Source: CAYGWP01 sp964353455 (GTDB taxonomy: Bacteria > Planctomycetota > Phycisphaerae > FEN-1346). Taken from it: a stretch of DNA of 6,754 nt. The position numbers and the translations under genes were made by a program. The DNA is taken from NCBI GenBank assembly GCA_964353455.1, contig CAYGWP010000529.1:1-6754 (forward strand). The letters are read 5' to 3'. The notes under the pieces were generated by a model. The model did not search any database and was not told the DNA's origin. It saw only the letters and a program-made list of their open reading frames with translations. The stretch's first letter is position 1; the number at the start of each line of letters is the position of its first letter. Below are positions 1 to 5,780 of this stretch, one piece after another.

Positions 1-714
1 CCGACGAAGAAGACCGAGATTTTCTCGACCGCCTCCGACGGCCAGCCCGGCGTCGAGGTCCACGTCCTCCAGGGCGAGCGCCCGATGGCACGCGACAACC
101 GCACGCTGGGCCGGTTCGGACTGTCGGGCATTCCGCCCGCGCCGCGCGGCATGCCGCAGATGGAGGTCACCTTCGACATCGACGCCAACGGAATCCTCAA
201 CGTCTCGGCCAAAGACAAGGGCACCGGCAAGGAGCAGTCGATCATCATCAAGTCCTCCTCGGGCCTCTCGGATGAGGAGGTCAAGCGGATGCAGCGCGAG
301 GCCGAGTCGCACGCCGAGGAAGACAAGCGCCAGCGCGAGGTCGTCGAAAAACGCAACCAGGCCGACTCGCTGGTGTATAACGTGCAGCGGACGGTGAAGG
401 AGCACGGGGCGAAACTGGCCGACGCCGACCGCACCAAGATCGAGGCCGCCCTCAAGGAGGTCCAGGAGGCCATGAAGGGCGATGACGCCGCACGCATCGA
501 CCGCGCCGTCGAGGCACTGAACCAGGCGTCCTACGCCATCGCCCAGATGCTATACCAGCAGAAGGGCGGCCCGCCGGGCGGCGAGCCGGGCGCGGGCCCA
601 GGTCCCGGACCAGGACCAGGCGCACAGGCGGGCGCGGGGCCGCAAGGCCAGGCACGCTCCGGCAAGGGCAAGGACGACGACGTCATCGACGCCGACTACG
701 AAGTGAAAGAGTAA
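1..714 (+). CDS. dnaK: Chaperone protein DnaK (Hsp70), C-terminal part
   Basis: This is the 3' part of dnaK; the reading frame is open from base 1, so the gene begins before the window. The visible 237 residues correspond roughly to E. coli DnaK from residue 419 onward, so the ATPase domain and the start of the substrate-binding domain are missing. Seen: the beta substrate-binding subdomain with the conserved stretches HVLQGER, PPAPRGMPQMEVTFDIDANG and LNVSAKDKGTGKEQ. The helical lid follows (about residues 95-185), then a Gly/Pro/Ala-rich linker (about 187-223) with alternating G-P residues, and the conserved acidic tail DDDVIDADYEVKE, which in other DnaKs helps engage clients and co-chaperones. 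DnaK is a cytosolic ATP-dependent folding chaperone that works with DnaJ and GrpE. Neither partner gene follows it here; the next gene is convergent. Identification is certain; only the 5' part is unseen. Confidence 0.97.
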   Translation, partial: PTKKTEIFSTASDGQPGVEVHVLQGERPMARDNRTLGRFGLSGIPPAPRGMPQMEVTFDIDANGILNVSAKDKGTGKEQSIIIKSSSGLSDEEVKRMQREAESHAEEDKRQREVVEKRNQADSLVYNVQRTVKEHGAKLADADRTKIEAALKEVQEAMKGDDAARIDRAVEALNQASYAIAQMLYQQKGGPPGGEPGAGPGPGPGPGAQAGAGPQGQARSGKGKDDDVIDADYEVKE

Positions 715-728
715 CTTCCACGTTTAGC

Positions 729-748
729 CGTCGCCGCACACGGCGACG
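729..748 (+). terminator. Hairpin just behind dnaK, possible terminator
   Basis: A perfect 8-bp stem (CGTCGCCG / CGGCGACG) with a CACA loop starts 15 nt after the dnaK stop codon. It is followed by CTTAATCATAT rather than a run of T, so it is not a classical intrinsic terminator. It could be a weak terminator or a 3'-end stabilising hairpin. Position and stem are seen; the function is inferred. Confidence 0.4.
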
Positions 749-772
749 CTTAATCATATCATAGCGGTAAGA

Positions 773-961
773 GCGCGGCGGATCGGGGTACGTGTTTGGC
801 GTGGCGCACTTCACCCCTCTCCCCTTGTGGGAGAGGGGTCGGGGGTGAGGGGGCGAGACACGGCAACCCCTCACCCGGCCTTCGGCCACCCTCTCCCGCA
901 AGGGGAGAGGGTTAGCGGCGCGGGCACGCTAAACACATACGGGTCCGGAGACCCGCCGCGC
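773..961. repeat. Long imperfect inverted repeat, MITE/REP-like element
   Basis: The whole stretch folds on itself around position 864. Outermost arms are GCGCGGCGG (773-781) against CCGCCGCGC (953-961). Inside them, 788-805 pairs with 923-940 at 15 of 18 positions, and the palindromic blocks 813-839 and 888-912 are near-identical inverted copies. Close to the centre, 843-852 pairs perfectly with 867-876. The right arm has an extra small hairpin, GGCCTTCGGCC (877-887), that the left arm lacks. There is no coding capacity and no clear target-site duplication. The element sits between two convergent genes, where such non-autonomous repeats tend to be tolerated. Whether it is mobile, or a transcript-end structure, cannot be settled from one copy. 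Confidence 0.65.
812..912. repeat. REP-like core with two CCCTCTCCC hairpins
   Basis: Two compact hairpins share the same core. The first has an 11-bp stem, 813-823 with 829-839, and a 5-nt loop. The second has a 10-bp stem, 888-897 with 903-912, and a 5-nt loop. Between them lie GGGTGAGGGG and its inverted partner CCCCTCACCC. Sequences of the type CCCTCTCCC-loop-GGGAGAGGG next to GGTGAGGGG are, from general knowledge, a common intergenic repeat in many GC-rich bacterial genomes, so this is likely one of many genomic copies. Confidence 0.65.
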
Positions 962-974
962 AAACACGCGAACG

Positions 975-1009
975 AAAAAAGCGCGGCGGACATCGCTGTC
1001 CGCCGCGCT
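975..1009 (-). terminator. Intrinsic terminator of the secreted repeat-protein gene
   Basis: A perfect 13-bp stem (980-992 with 997-1009) closes on the 4-nt loop TCGC. Reading the minus strand, the stem is followed at once by six T (975-980 are A on the plus strand; the A at 980 also closes the stem). It lies about 38 nt beyond the stop codon of the minus-strand gene. Stem, loop and U-tract fit a rho-independent terminator. On the plus strand the stem is followed by CTCTTCGTT, a poorer U-tract, so use by dnaK read-through is possible but weaker. Confidence 0.9.
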
Positions 1010-1046
1010 CTCTTCGTTACTCACACAACCTGCAACTCCTCCCGCC

Positions 1047-2807
1047 TTACGGCACCGTCACGGCGCCGACAGCCGCGTCCAGTAGCGGGTCGGGCACCGG
1101 GAAGATGACCTTGAAGGCCTTGATGGCCGCCGCGTTATTGGTCGTCTGGACCAGGCGTACCCACAACGCGTATGTGCCGGGCGCCAGTTTCAGCGTGCTG
1201 ATCTTGTAGAACTGCCGCGCGTTGTACGTCTTGCCGGGCAGGTCGGACGGCGGCGTGTCGGTCAGGATGACCTGTGGCTCGCCGCCAACCCACGCGCCGG
1301 TTACGACATTGCGGATGCCCACCACCACCTTCTGCACCTTGGTCTGGTCAGGGCCGTTCCACATCTGGACGTCCACCGAGCCTGTGACCCACGGCTGGAC
1401 CTGTCTCGGGCAGGTCCAAGCGGTCGGTTTCGGGTTGGAGACGGTGACGCCGGCCGGCGGGATGGTGAGCCCGCCGATCCTGACGTTGGTGTCGTTCCCG
1501 GCCATCACTATGGCGTTCTTGAAGTCCTTGATGGCGGACTTCGTTGAGGTGGTTTGCACCATCCGCGCCCAGACGCTGAAGGGACCGGCGCCCGTGACCG
1601 GCGGCACAAGGCCCGCAAAGCCGCGATGGATGAAGACGTGGGGCAGGTCCCATACGGGGGAATCGGTGGCGACGACCAGCGGCTCGCCGCCAACCCATTT
1701 GCCGGTGGTGTCATTGCGGACGCCCACGACCACGATGTACGGCTTCGAGATGAACTGCCCCGCCGGCAACTGTATCTGGATCGTCATGCCACAACTCAGG
1801 GGGACCGGTTTCCCGCCGGGCGCCTTGAGGACCCACTGGGTCGGGTTCGCCTGGTAGATGTTCAGGCCGTTGGCCGGGCCGATGACTATCCCGACAATCC
1901 GGTCGAGCGGCGATTCGGCAGTCACTATCGTGCTCTTGAAGTCCTGGATGGCGACGAGCGGGTCCGTCTGCCCTTCCGACAGATGCACCCAGACAAAACT
2001 GAGGGCCCCCACAGGGGTGGGCACGTTGGTGATCTTGTTGTTGGTGTACAACTGCCCCGGCGCCCCGCGCGGCGGGGCAACGTTCTGGACGACAACCGGG
2101 TCCAGACTGGTCGTCACCCAGTTCCCGGAGGTGTCGCGCAGGCCCACCGTGACGATGCAGTTCTGGGTCGGGAGGTCCCCCGCCCACATGGTGAACGAAA
2201 ATGTGCCGCTGATGTCGTTGCCCGCAAGCCACGGCATCCCGGTCACCGAAGAAAGGTCAACCGTGATATTCGCCTTTGTGCTTGGGCCGACCGTGCCCAC
2301 CGTAACGTCGCCTATTGCAATGCTACAAGCCCCATTACCCGCAAGAAGGGGGTTTTTGAATTCGGTGACTGCCGAGGCAAGATCGACGGCCGTTGTGGTG
2401 GCATATAGCCACACCTTATAATTACCTGCAACCACTGGGGCCACCAGAGAGAAGGGATCACCCAAATGCTGCCAATAAGTATTAGGAAATATAAGTTCAG
2501 GTGTCAACGGCATCAACTGCGGGTTGCTGCCGACCCAGTTGAGGTTCCCGTCGCGGATTCCGATGAGGACCCAGGTAGTGATAAACTGGTTCAGCACGTT
2601 GACGTCCTTGTAATCCACCGTCCCGTTGACCAACCCGCCCAACGCCACACTCCATGAATTGGGGGTTGCCTTGTCGAGTGTAATGCCTGCGGCATTCTGC
2701 GCGGCTGCCGGCCCCGCTGTGGCCGCCAGCGCGCCGACGCCCATGGCCAGGACGGCCAGTTTCAGAAAGGCGGCCCGCAATCTGCCCGACGCGAAATTCC
2801 CCAGCAT
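1047..2807 (-). CDS. Secreted protein of four tandem ~140-residue modules, unknown function
   Basis: I do not recognise a family. The 586-residue product has a Sec-type signal peptide: RLRAAFLK gives the basic end, a hydrophobic stretch covers about residues 14-34, and cleavage is likely after AGPAAA (about 36). The rest is a tandem repeat. The motif hGhRD/N recurs at G83, G222, G362 and G497, each followed by a W (WVGS, WVTT, WVGGEP, WVGGEP). A second motif, VWxxxxQT...AIxxFK, recurs near residues 132, 272, 412 and 548. The modules are rich in beta-prone and Gly/Pro residues, suggesting beta-sandwich folds (inferred). There is no transmembrane anchor, PEP-CTERM tail, lipobox or catalytic motif. 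Four cysteines (161, 217, 339, 466) are present. The ATG at 2807 is preferred over the upstream GTG at 2894 because a consensus AGGAGG lies 7 nt before it and the signal peptide begins there. The gene is probably its own transcription unit, ending at the 975-1009 terminator. Confidence 0.85.
   Translation of the reverse strand: MLGNFASGRLRAAFLKLAVLAMGVGALAATAGPAAAQNAAGITLDKATPNSWSVALGGLVNGTVDYKDVNVLNQFITTWVLIGIRDGNLNWVGSNPQLMPLTPELIFPNTYWQHLGDPFSLVAPVVAGNYKVWLYATTTAVDLASAVTEFKNPLLAGNGACSIAIGDVTVGTVGPSTKANITVDLSSVTGMPWLAGNDISGTFSFTMWAGDLPTQNCIVTVGLRDTSGNWVTTSLDPVVVQNVAPPRGAPGQLYTNNKITNVPTPVGALSFVWVHLSEGQTDPLVAIQDFKSTIVTAESPLDRIVGIVIGPANGLNIYQANPTQWVLKAPGGKPVPLSCGMTIQIQLPAGQFISKPYIVVVGVRNDTTGKWVGGEPLVVATDSPVWDLPHVFIHRGFAGLVPPVTGAGPFSVWARMVQTTSTKSAIKDFKNAIVMAGNDTNVRIGGLTIPPAGVTVSNPKPTAWTCPRQVQPWVTGSVDVQMWNGPDQTKVQKVVVGIRNVVTGAWVGGEPQVILTDTPPSDLPGKTYNARQFYKISTLKLAPGTYALWVRLVQTTNNAAAIKAFKVIFPVPDPLLDAAVGAVTVP
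1050..2687 (-). repeat. Four tandem protein modules plus a terminal stub
   Basis: Module starts, taken from the recurring Gly in the strand motif VGxVxV / IGGLTIP, fall at residues 41, 166, 306, 446 and 581. This gives module lengths of 125, 140, 140 and 135 residues and a final stub of six (GAVTVP). In DNA the modules occupy 2687-2313, 2312-1893, 1892-1473 and 1472-1068, with the stub at 1067-1050. Modules 3 and 4 are the most alike, sharing VVVGxRN, TGxWVGGEP, TDxPxxDLP and VQTT. Modules 1 and 2 are more diverged. The first module lacks roughly 14 residues ahead of its GIRD motif. Confidence 0.85.
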
Positions 2808-2814
2808 GTCCGTG

Positions 2815-2820
2815 CCTCCT
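2815..2820 (-). promoter_or_regulatory. Shine-Dalgarno AGGAGG deciding the start at 2807
   Basis: On the minus strand AGGAGG lies 7 nt before the ATG at 2807. No comparable site precedes the upstream GTG at 2894 or the ATG at 2891, so this site fixes the start and removes 29 residues from the longest possible reading frame. Confidence 0.85.
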
Positions 2821-3043
2821 GACCTAGAGTCGCTCGCCCCTGCCGCCGCGCACCCCGCGCCGACCCTCGGACCCGGCATCCCCAGCCGCATCACCCTTCA
2901 CGATTCCAGGCGCGCAGTGCACCCTCTACAACTGGTTTGCCGGTTTCTCGAAGCGGCTCGCGAGGTATATGCCCATAGAAACACCGCCACCTCTCGCCGC
3001 GGACTCGCTCGCAATCCGCACGGCGCACAGGTTAAGCCACCGT

Positions 3044-3072
3044 ATTGTACTGGCAATTTCGGCCAATGGCGA
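3044..3072 (-). promoter_or_regulatory. Candidate sigma70-type promoter for the secreted protein
   Basis: On the minus strand TCGCCA (3072-3067, 4 of 6 to TTGACA) is followed after 17 nt by TACAAT (3049-3044, 5 of 6 to TATAAT). An AT-rich stretch lies directly upstream, as in UP elements. Transcription would begin near 3037 and give a leader of about 230 nt. The evidence is sequence resemblance only; such matches also arise by chance. Confidence 0.35.
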
Positions 3073-3145
3073 AAGAAAAATTCTGCAAATCCGCCATCCG
3101 GCCGGCCGCCGTCCTCCGCCCCCCGTCGGCCGCGGCCACCGATGA

Positions 3146-4552
3146 TCAGAACCTGAACTGGAACTGGCACCTCAGGGCCAGTTGGTCCTCCTTGGCGCTC
3201 CTGACGAGCCCGCCTCCCGTGTTGCTCACCGGCACCGGGTCGAGGGCATAGACCAGGTCAACGGTCAGTTTGGCCTTGTGCTTCGCGAAGTAGTAGTTGG
3301 CGCCCACGGTGACTATGCTGAGGCGGTCGTCGGTGAGGTTGCGGCTCGCGTTCTGGACTGCGCCGCCGTTGTTGCGGTAATAGACGCCGCCCCAGTTCAT
3401 CCACTCGTAGCGTGCGAAGGGTTCGAGTTTGTCGGGTATGACGAACACGCCGCCCTGCGCGACGAAGCCGAACTGGTGTGCCCCGTTCAGGTTCGTGGGG
3501 AGGCCGCCCACCGCGGGGTTGGCATCGTCGGTGAACTCCTGCCCAACGATTGCGGCGAAGAGGTTAGCCCCGCCGAATTCCGCCGACACGTCGGCCGTGT
3601 ACTTAAAGACGTTCGGCGTGTTCGTGCCCGGCCCGTGCTGGCCCTGCTCGTAGTCGGCGCCCGCGCCGATCATAAGGGCGAACGGTTCCTTCGGCCAACT
3701 CGTGAAGTCGCGGAACTGTTTCCAGTCGCCCGCCAGGACGTACTCCGCGCGGCCGCTTAGGGCGAAGACGCTGCGGTCGCCGTTATAGTCGGTGTTCTGG
3801 GCGTACGAGCCGTCATGGGCGGCAAAGGCCAGGTGCAACTGGCCGATGTCGTATGTCAACTCGGCCCCCTGAGTGAAGTCGATAGTGAAGTAGTCGGCCA
3901 GGTACGACCGCTCGGCGGCCAGTTGCAGGAACGCGCCGACGTTCTCTTCACGCAGGAAGTACGGCTTGAACTGCCCGCCCTTCAGACGCAGGCCCGGCGT
4001 GAACTCGTATGCCAGCCAGGCGTCGTCGAGCCGGAGGTTGCCGGTGCCGCACTCGTACGCCGGCTGCAACTTGTACGTCAGTTGCGGGTTGATGGCGTTG
4101 CCGGAGAAGGTAAGCCGCCCGCGGCGGAGTTGGAACCCACTCACGTCGTCTCCGCCGTTCGGCGCGGGCTGCTTCTCGGCGTTGTCGAAGATGTACCTGA
4201 ACTGGCCTTCAACGTTGATGAGCAGCGAGAACGACTGGTCCTCGGCGGCGATGAAGAAGCCGTCCTTGTACCCGGCCTGGAGCGAACTTGCGGACCGGAG
4301 TTTCAGGTCCGGGTCGGCCAGGGCCTGCTTGACGGCGGCGCGGACCTCCTGCGACCGTCGCTCATCGGAAGTTCTCCCGTCGAGGGCCGCGCGGAGTTGC
4401 TGGAGTTCGACTTCCTGCCGCGCGACGCGGTCGTTCAGGGCCTTCAGTTGTGCCGCTACCGAGGGCTCGTTTTCCTCCGCCGGCAGGGAGCCGGCCGCGA
4501 CCGACACGATCGCCGTGAGCGCAGCGGCTTGCAGCAGGGTCCGCGTGAACAT
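3146..4552 (-). CDS. Outer-membrane porin, phosphate-selective porin O/P (OprO/OprP) family
   Basis: The 468-residue product is a probable outer-membrane beta-barrel for small anions. Residues 1-25 form a signal peptide (cleavage near SLPA-EEN). Residues about 30-75 are charged and heptad-like (AAQLKALNDRVARQEVELQQL), a coiled coil as often found at the N-terminus of trimeric porins. The barrel begins near residue 90. It carries signatures typical of this family: FQLRRGRLTFSGN (140-152), LTYKLQPAYE (158-167), DAWLAYEFTPGLRLKGGQFK (177-196). It ends in strand-like QFQFRF with the C-terminal Phe used for outer-membrane assembly. The start ATG has AAAGGAG 7 nt upstream (4560-4566). The gene begins 50 bp after cysA with no terminator between, so co-transcription is likely and sulfate or another oxyanion is a plausible substrate. 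Family membership is well supported; phosphate selectivity is not shown, and the substrate is inferred from the neighbours. Confidence 0.9.
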   Translation of the reverse strand: MFTRTLLQAAALTAIVSVAAGSLPAEENEPSVAAQLKALNDRVARQEVELQQLRAALDGRTSDERRSQEVRAAVKQALADPDLKLRSASSLQAGYKDGFFIAAEDQSFSLLINVEGQFRYIFDNAEKQPAPNGGDDVSGFQLRRGRLTFSGNAINPQLTYKLQPAYECGTGNLRLDDAWLAYEFTPGLRLKGGQFKPYFLREENVGAFLQLAAERSYLADYFTIDFTQGAELTYDIGQLHLAFAAHDGSYAQNTDYNGDRSVFALSGRAEYVLAGDWKQFRDFTSWPKEPFALMIGAGADYEQGQHGPGTNTPNVFKYTADVSAEFGGANLFAAIVGQEFTDDANPAVGGLPTNLNGAHQFGFVAQGGVFVIPDKLEPFARYEWMNWGGVYYRNNGGAVQNASRNLTDDRLSIVTVGANYYFAKHKAKLTVDLVYALDPVPVSNTGGGLVRSAKEDQLALRCQFQFRF

Positions 4553-4602
4553 GGTGAGACTCCTTTCAGTGGGCGAGTTCCGTGGTGATCCTCAAGATGG
4601 AG

Positions 4603-5679
4603 TCAAATGGAGAAGTCCTCGGCGAAGACCTTGACCTGGCGCGGCGTGACGAAGACCCGGCTTCCGCGCGAAATCGCGAGCGCGTGGAACCGGTCGTGGT
4701 CCATCTCGACGACTACCGGCTCGCCGGAATCGGCCGTCAGGTCCAGCCGCACGGCCGGCCCGGCCGAGTTGATGCGCCCGACCGTGGCCGGAAAACTCTG
4801 CCGCCCCTCCGGCGGCGCCGTGCTCAAATCAAAATCATGCGGCCGCACGAACACCCGCGCCGACATCAGCGGCGCATCGTAATGCTGCGGTGAATCAACC
4901 GATATCGAAGCGAACTGCACCTTCCCGTCGCCCACGCGGGCGTGGAACAGGTTCACGCTCCCGAGGAACTTCATCACGAACTCGGTGGCCGGCCGGTGGA
5001 ACACATCGTCGGGCGAGCCGATCTGCTCGACCGCCCCCTGGTTCATCACCACCACCCGGTCGGCCACCTCCAGGGCCTCTTCCTGGTCGTGCGTGACGAA
5101 GACGCTCGTTACGCCGATCTCATCGTGCAGCCGCCGGAGCCACCGCCTGAGTTCCTGCCGCACGCGGGCGTCGAGCGCCCCGAACGGCTCATCCAGCAGG
5201 AGCACCTTCGGCTCGACCGCCAGGCTCCGCGCCAGGGCCACCCTCTGCCGCTGCCCGCCCGAAAGTTGATGAGGGTACCGGTCGTGCAGGTTATCCAGGT
5301 GCACCAGGCGCAGCAGTTCGTGGACCTTCTCGGCGATTGCGGCCTTGGGAGGCCGTCTCTCGCGCGGCCGCACGCGCAGGCCGAACGCAACGTTCTCGAA
5401 GACCGTCATGTGCCGGAAGAGGGCGTAGTGCTGGAATACGAAGCCGACGCGCCGCTGGCCGATGTGCAGGTGATGGACCTCCCGGCCGTCGAAGAGGATC
5501 GGGCCGCTGCCCGCGTCGGGATGCTCCAGGCCCGCGATGATCCTGAGGAGGCTGGTCTTGCCGGACCCTGACGGGCCGAGGAGGGCCACGAGTTCGCCGT
5601 CGGCCACGGTGAGGCTGACCCGCCGCAGGGCGACGAACTTGCCAAATGTTTTCGATATGTTCTTGACTTCGATACCCAT
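4603..5679 (-). CDS. cysA: Sulfate/thiosulfate ABC importer ATPase CysA
   Basis: CysA hydrolyses ATP at the cytosolic face to drive sulfate or thiosulfate uptake through CysT-CysW. The 358-residue product has a complete nucleotide-binding domain: Walker A GPSGSGKT (35-42), Q-loop Q83 within VGFVFQHYALFRHMTVFEN, signature LSGGQRQRVALAR (139-151), Walker B VLLLDEP (159-165), GALD (167-170) and switch His197 in FVTHDQEEALEVADRVVVM. The FQHYALFRHMTVF block and the C-terminal FVRPHDFDL (277-285) are characteristic of CysA rather than of other importer ATPases. Residues about 240-358 form the TOBE-like regulatory tail. The ATG at 5679 matches the usual CysA start (MxIEV) and has AGAGGT 5 nt upstream; a GTG at 5697 would add six residues. 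It lies 89 bp after cysW and 50 bp before the porin gene. Confidence 0.96.
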   Translation of the reverse strand: MGIEVKNISKTFGKFVALRRVSLTVADGELVALLGPSGSGKTSLLRIIAGLEHPDAGSGPILFDGREVHHLHIGQRRVGFVFQHYALFRHMTVFENVAFGLRVRPRERRPPKAAIAEKVHELLRLVHLDNLHDRYPHQLSGGQRQRVALARSLAVEPKVLLLDEPFGALDARVRQELRRWLRRLHDEIGVTSVFVTHDQEEALEVADRVVVMNQGAVEQIGSPDDVFHRPATEFVMKFLGSVNLFHARVGDGKVQFASISVDSPQHYDAPLMSARVFVRPHDFDLSTAPPEGRQSFPATVGRINSAGPAVRLDLTADSGEPVVVEMDHDRFHALAISRGSRVFVTPRQVKVFAEDFSI

Positions 5680-5684
5680 AGCGC

Positions 5685-5690
5685 ACCTCT
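5685..5690 (-). promoter_or_regulatory. Ribosome binding site supporting the cysA start at 5679
   Basis: AGAGGT, within GAGAGGTG on the minus strand, lies 5 nt before the ATG at 5679. It would fall inside the coding sequence if the GTG at 5697 were used, which argues for the shorter protein. Confidence 0.6.
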
Positions 5691-5717
5691 CGCTCACTTG
5701 CCATCATCGAAAGACCG

Positions 5718-5735
5718 CGCCGACCAAGGTCGGCG
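5718..5735 (-). other. GC-rich hairpin in the cysW-cysA gap
   Basis: CGCCGACC and GGTCGGCG form an 8-bp inverted repeat around AA, or a 7-bp stem with a CAAG loop on the plus strand (CTTG on the minus-strand RNA). On the minus strand it is followed by CGGTCTTTCG, not a proper T-run. It may be a processing or stability element, or a weak attenuator, between cysW and cysA. The function is inferred only. Confidence 0.45.
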
Positions 5736-5748
5736 GCTAAATATCACT

Positions 5749-5780
5749 CATTTGTCATTTAGCATTTGTCATTTATCATT
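5749..5780. repeat. Tandem 7-bp repeats CATTTNN across the cysW stop
   Basis: CATTTGT, CATTTAG, CATTTGT and CATTTAT follow one another at an exact 7-bp spacing (starts 5749, 5756, 5763, 5770), with a partial fifth CATT at 5777. On the coding strand they read as repeated AAATG/ACAAATG. The array overlaps the last three sense codons and the stop codon of cysW. It is clearly AT-rich against its surroundings. Confidence 0.75.

Larger units (their letters stand above)
2808..3145. other. Intergenic region between porin and secreted-protein genes
   Basis: These 338 bases hold no convincing gene. Minus-strand transcription enters from the porin gene and leaves into the secreted-protein gene. Seen: a Shine-Dalgarno site at the left edge, an AT-rich island around 3072-3090 in otherwise GC-rich sequence with a candidate promoter beside it, and GC-rich self-complementary patches such as GGCCGCGGCC (3129-3138). 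I see no strong stem plus T-run behind the porin stop, so the end of the porin transcript is undefined. I recognise no riboswitch or known leader RNA. Confidence 0.6.

Noticed and set aside
773..961. CRISPR array
   Set aside because: The repeated blocks are inverted, not regularly spaced direct repeats with unique spacers, and there are only two core hairpins.
1554..2408. 284-residue plus-strand open frame opposite the secreted protein gene
   Set aside because: It lies wholly antisense to a gene with a signal peptide, ribosome site and internal repeats. Its product is rich in Arg/His/Pro/Gly with no domain-like order, typical of a shadow frame in GC-rich DNA.
2808..2894. Upstream GTG/ATG starts adding 29 residues to the secreted protein
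   Set aside because: The extension would bury the signal peptide inside the protein and would place the consensus AGGAGG inside coding sequence.
3060..3145. Intrinsic terminator behind the porin gene
   Set aside because: Several short GC palindromes exist, but none combines a clear stem with an adjacent T-run on the minus strand; the run of T near 3076-3080 is not next to a stem.
2898..3170. 90-residue minus-strand open frame between porin and secreted-protein genes
   Set aside because: It overlaps the end of the porin gene, has no good ribosome site that I can see, and its product is low-complexity Gly/Arg-rich and unlike any family I know.
3815..4588. 257-residue plus-strand open frame opposite the porin gene
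   Set aside because: It mirrors the porin coding sequence, shows no recognisable motifs, and has the composition of an antisense frame.
4553..4893. Plus-strand open frames spanning the cysA-porin junction
   Set aside because: They run antisense through the cysA C-terminus and have no supporting ribosome site or motif.
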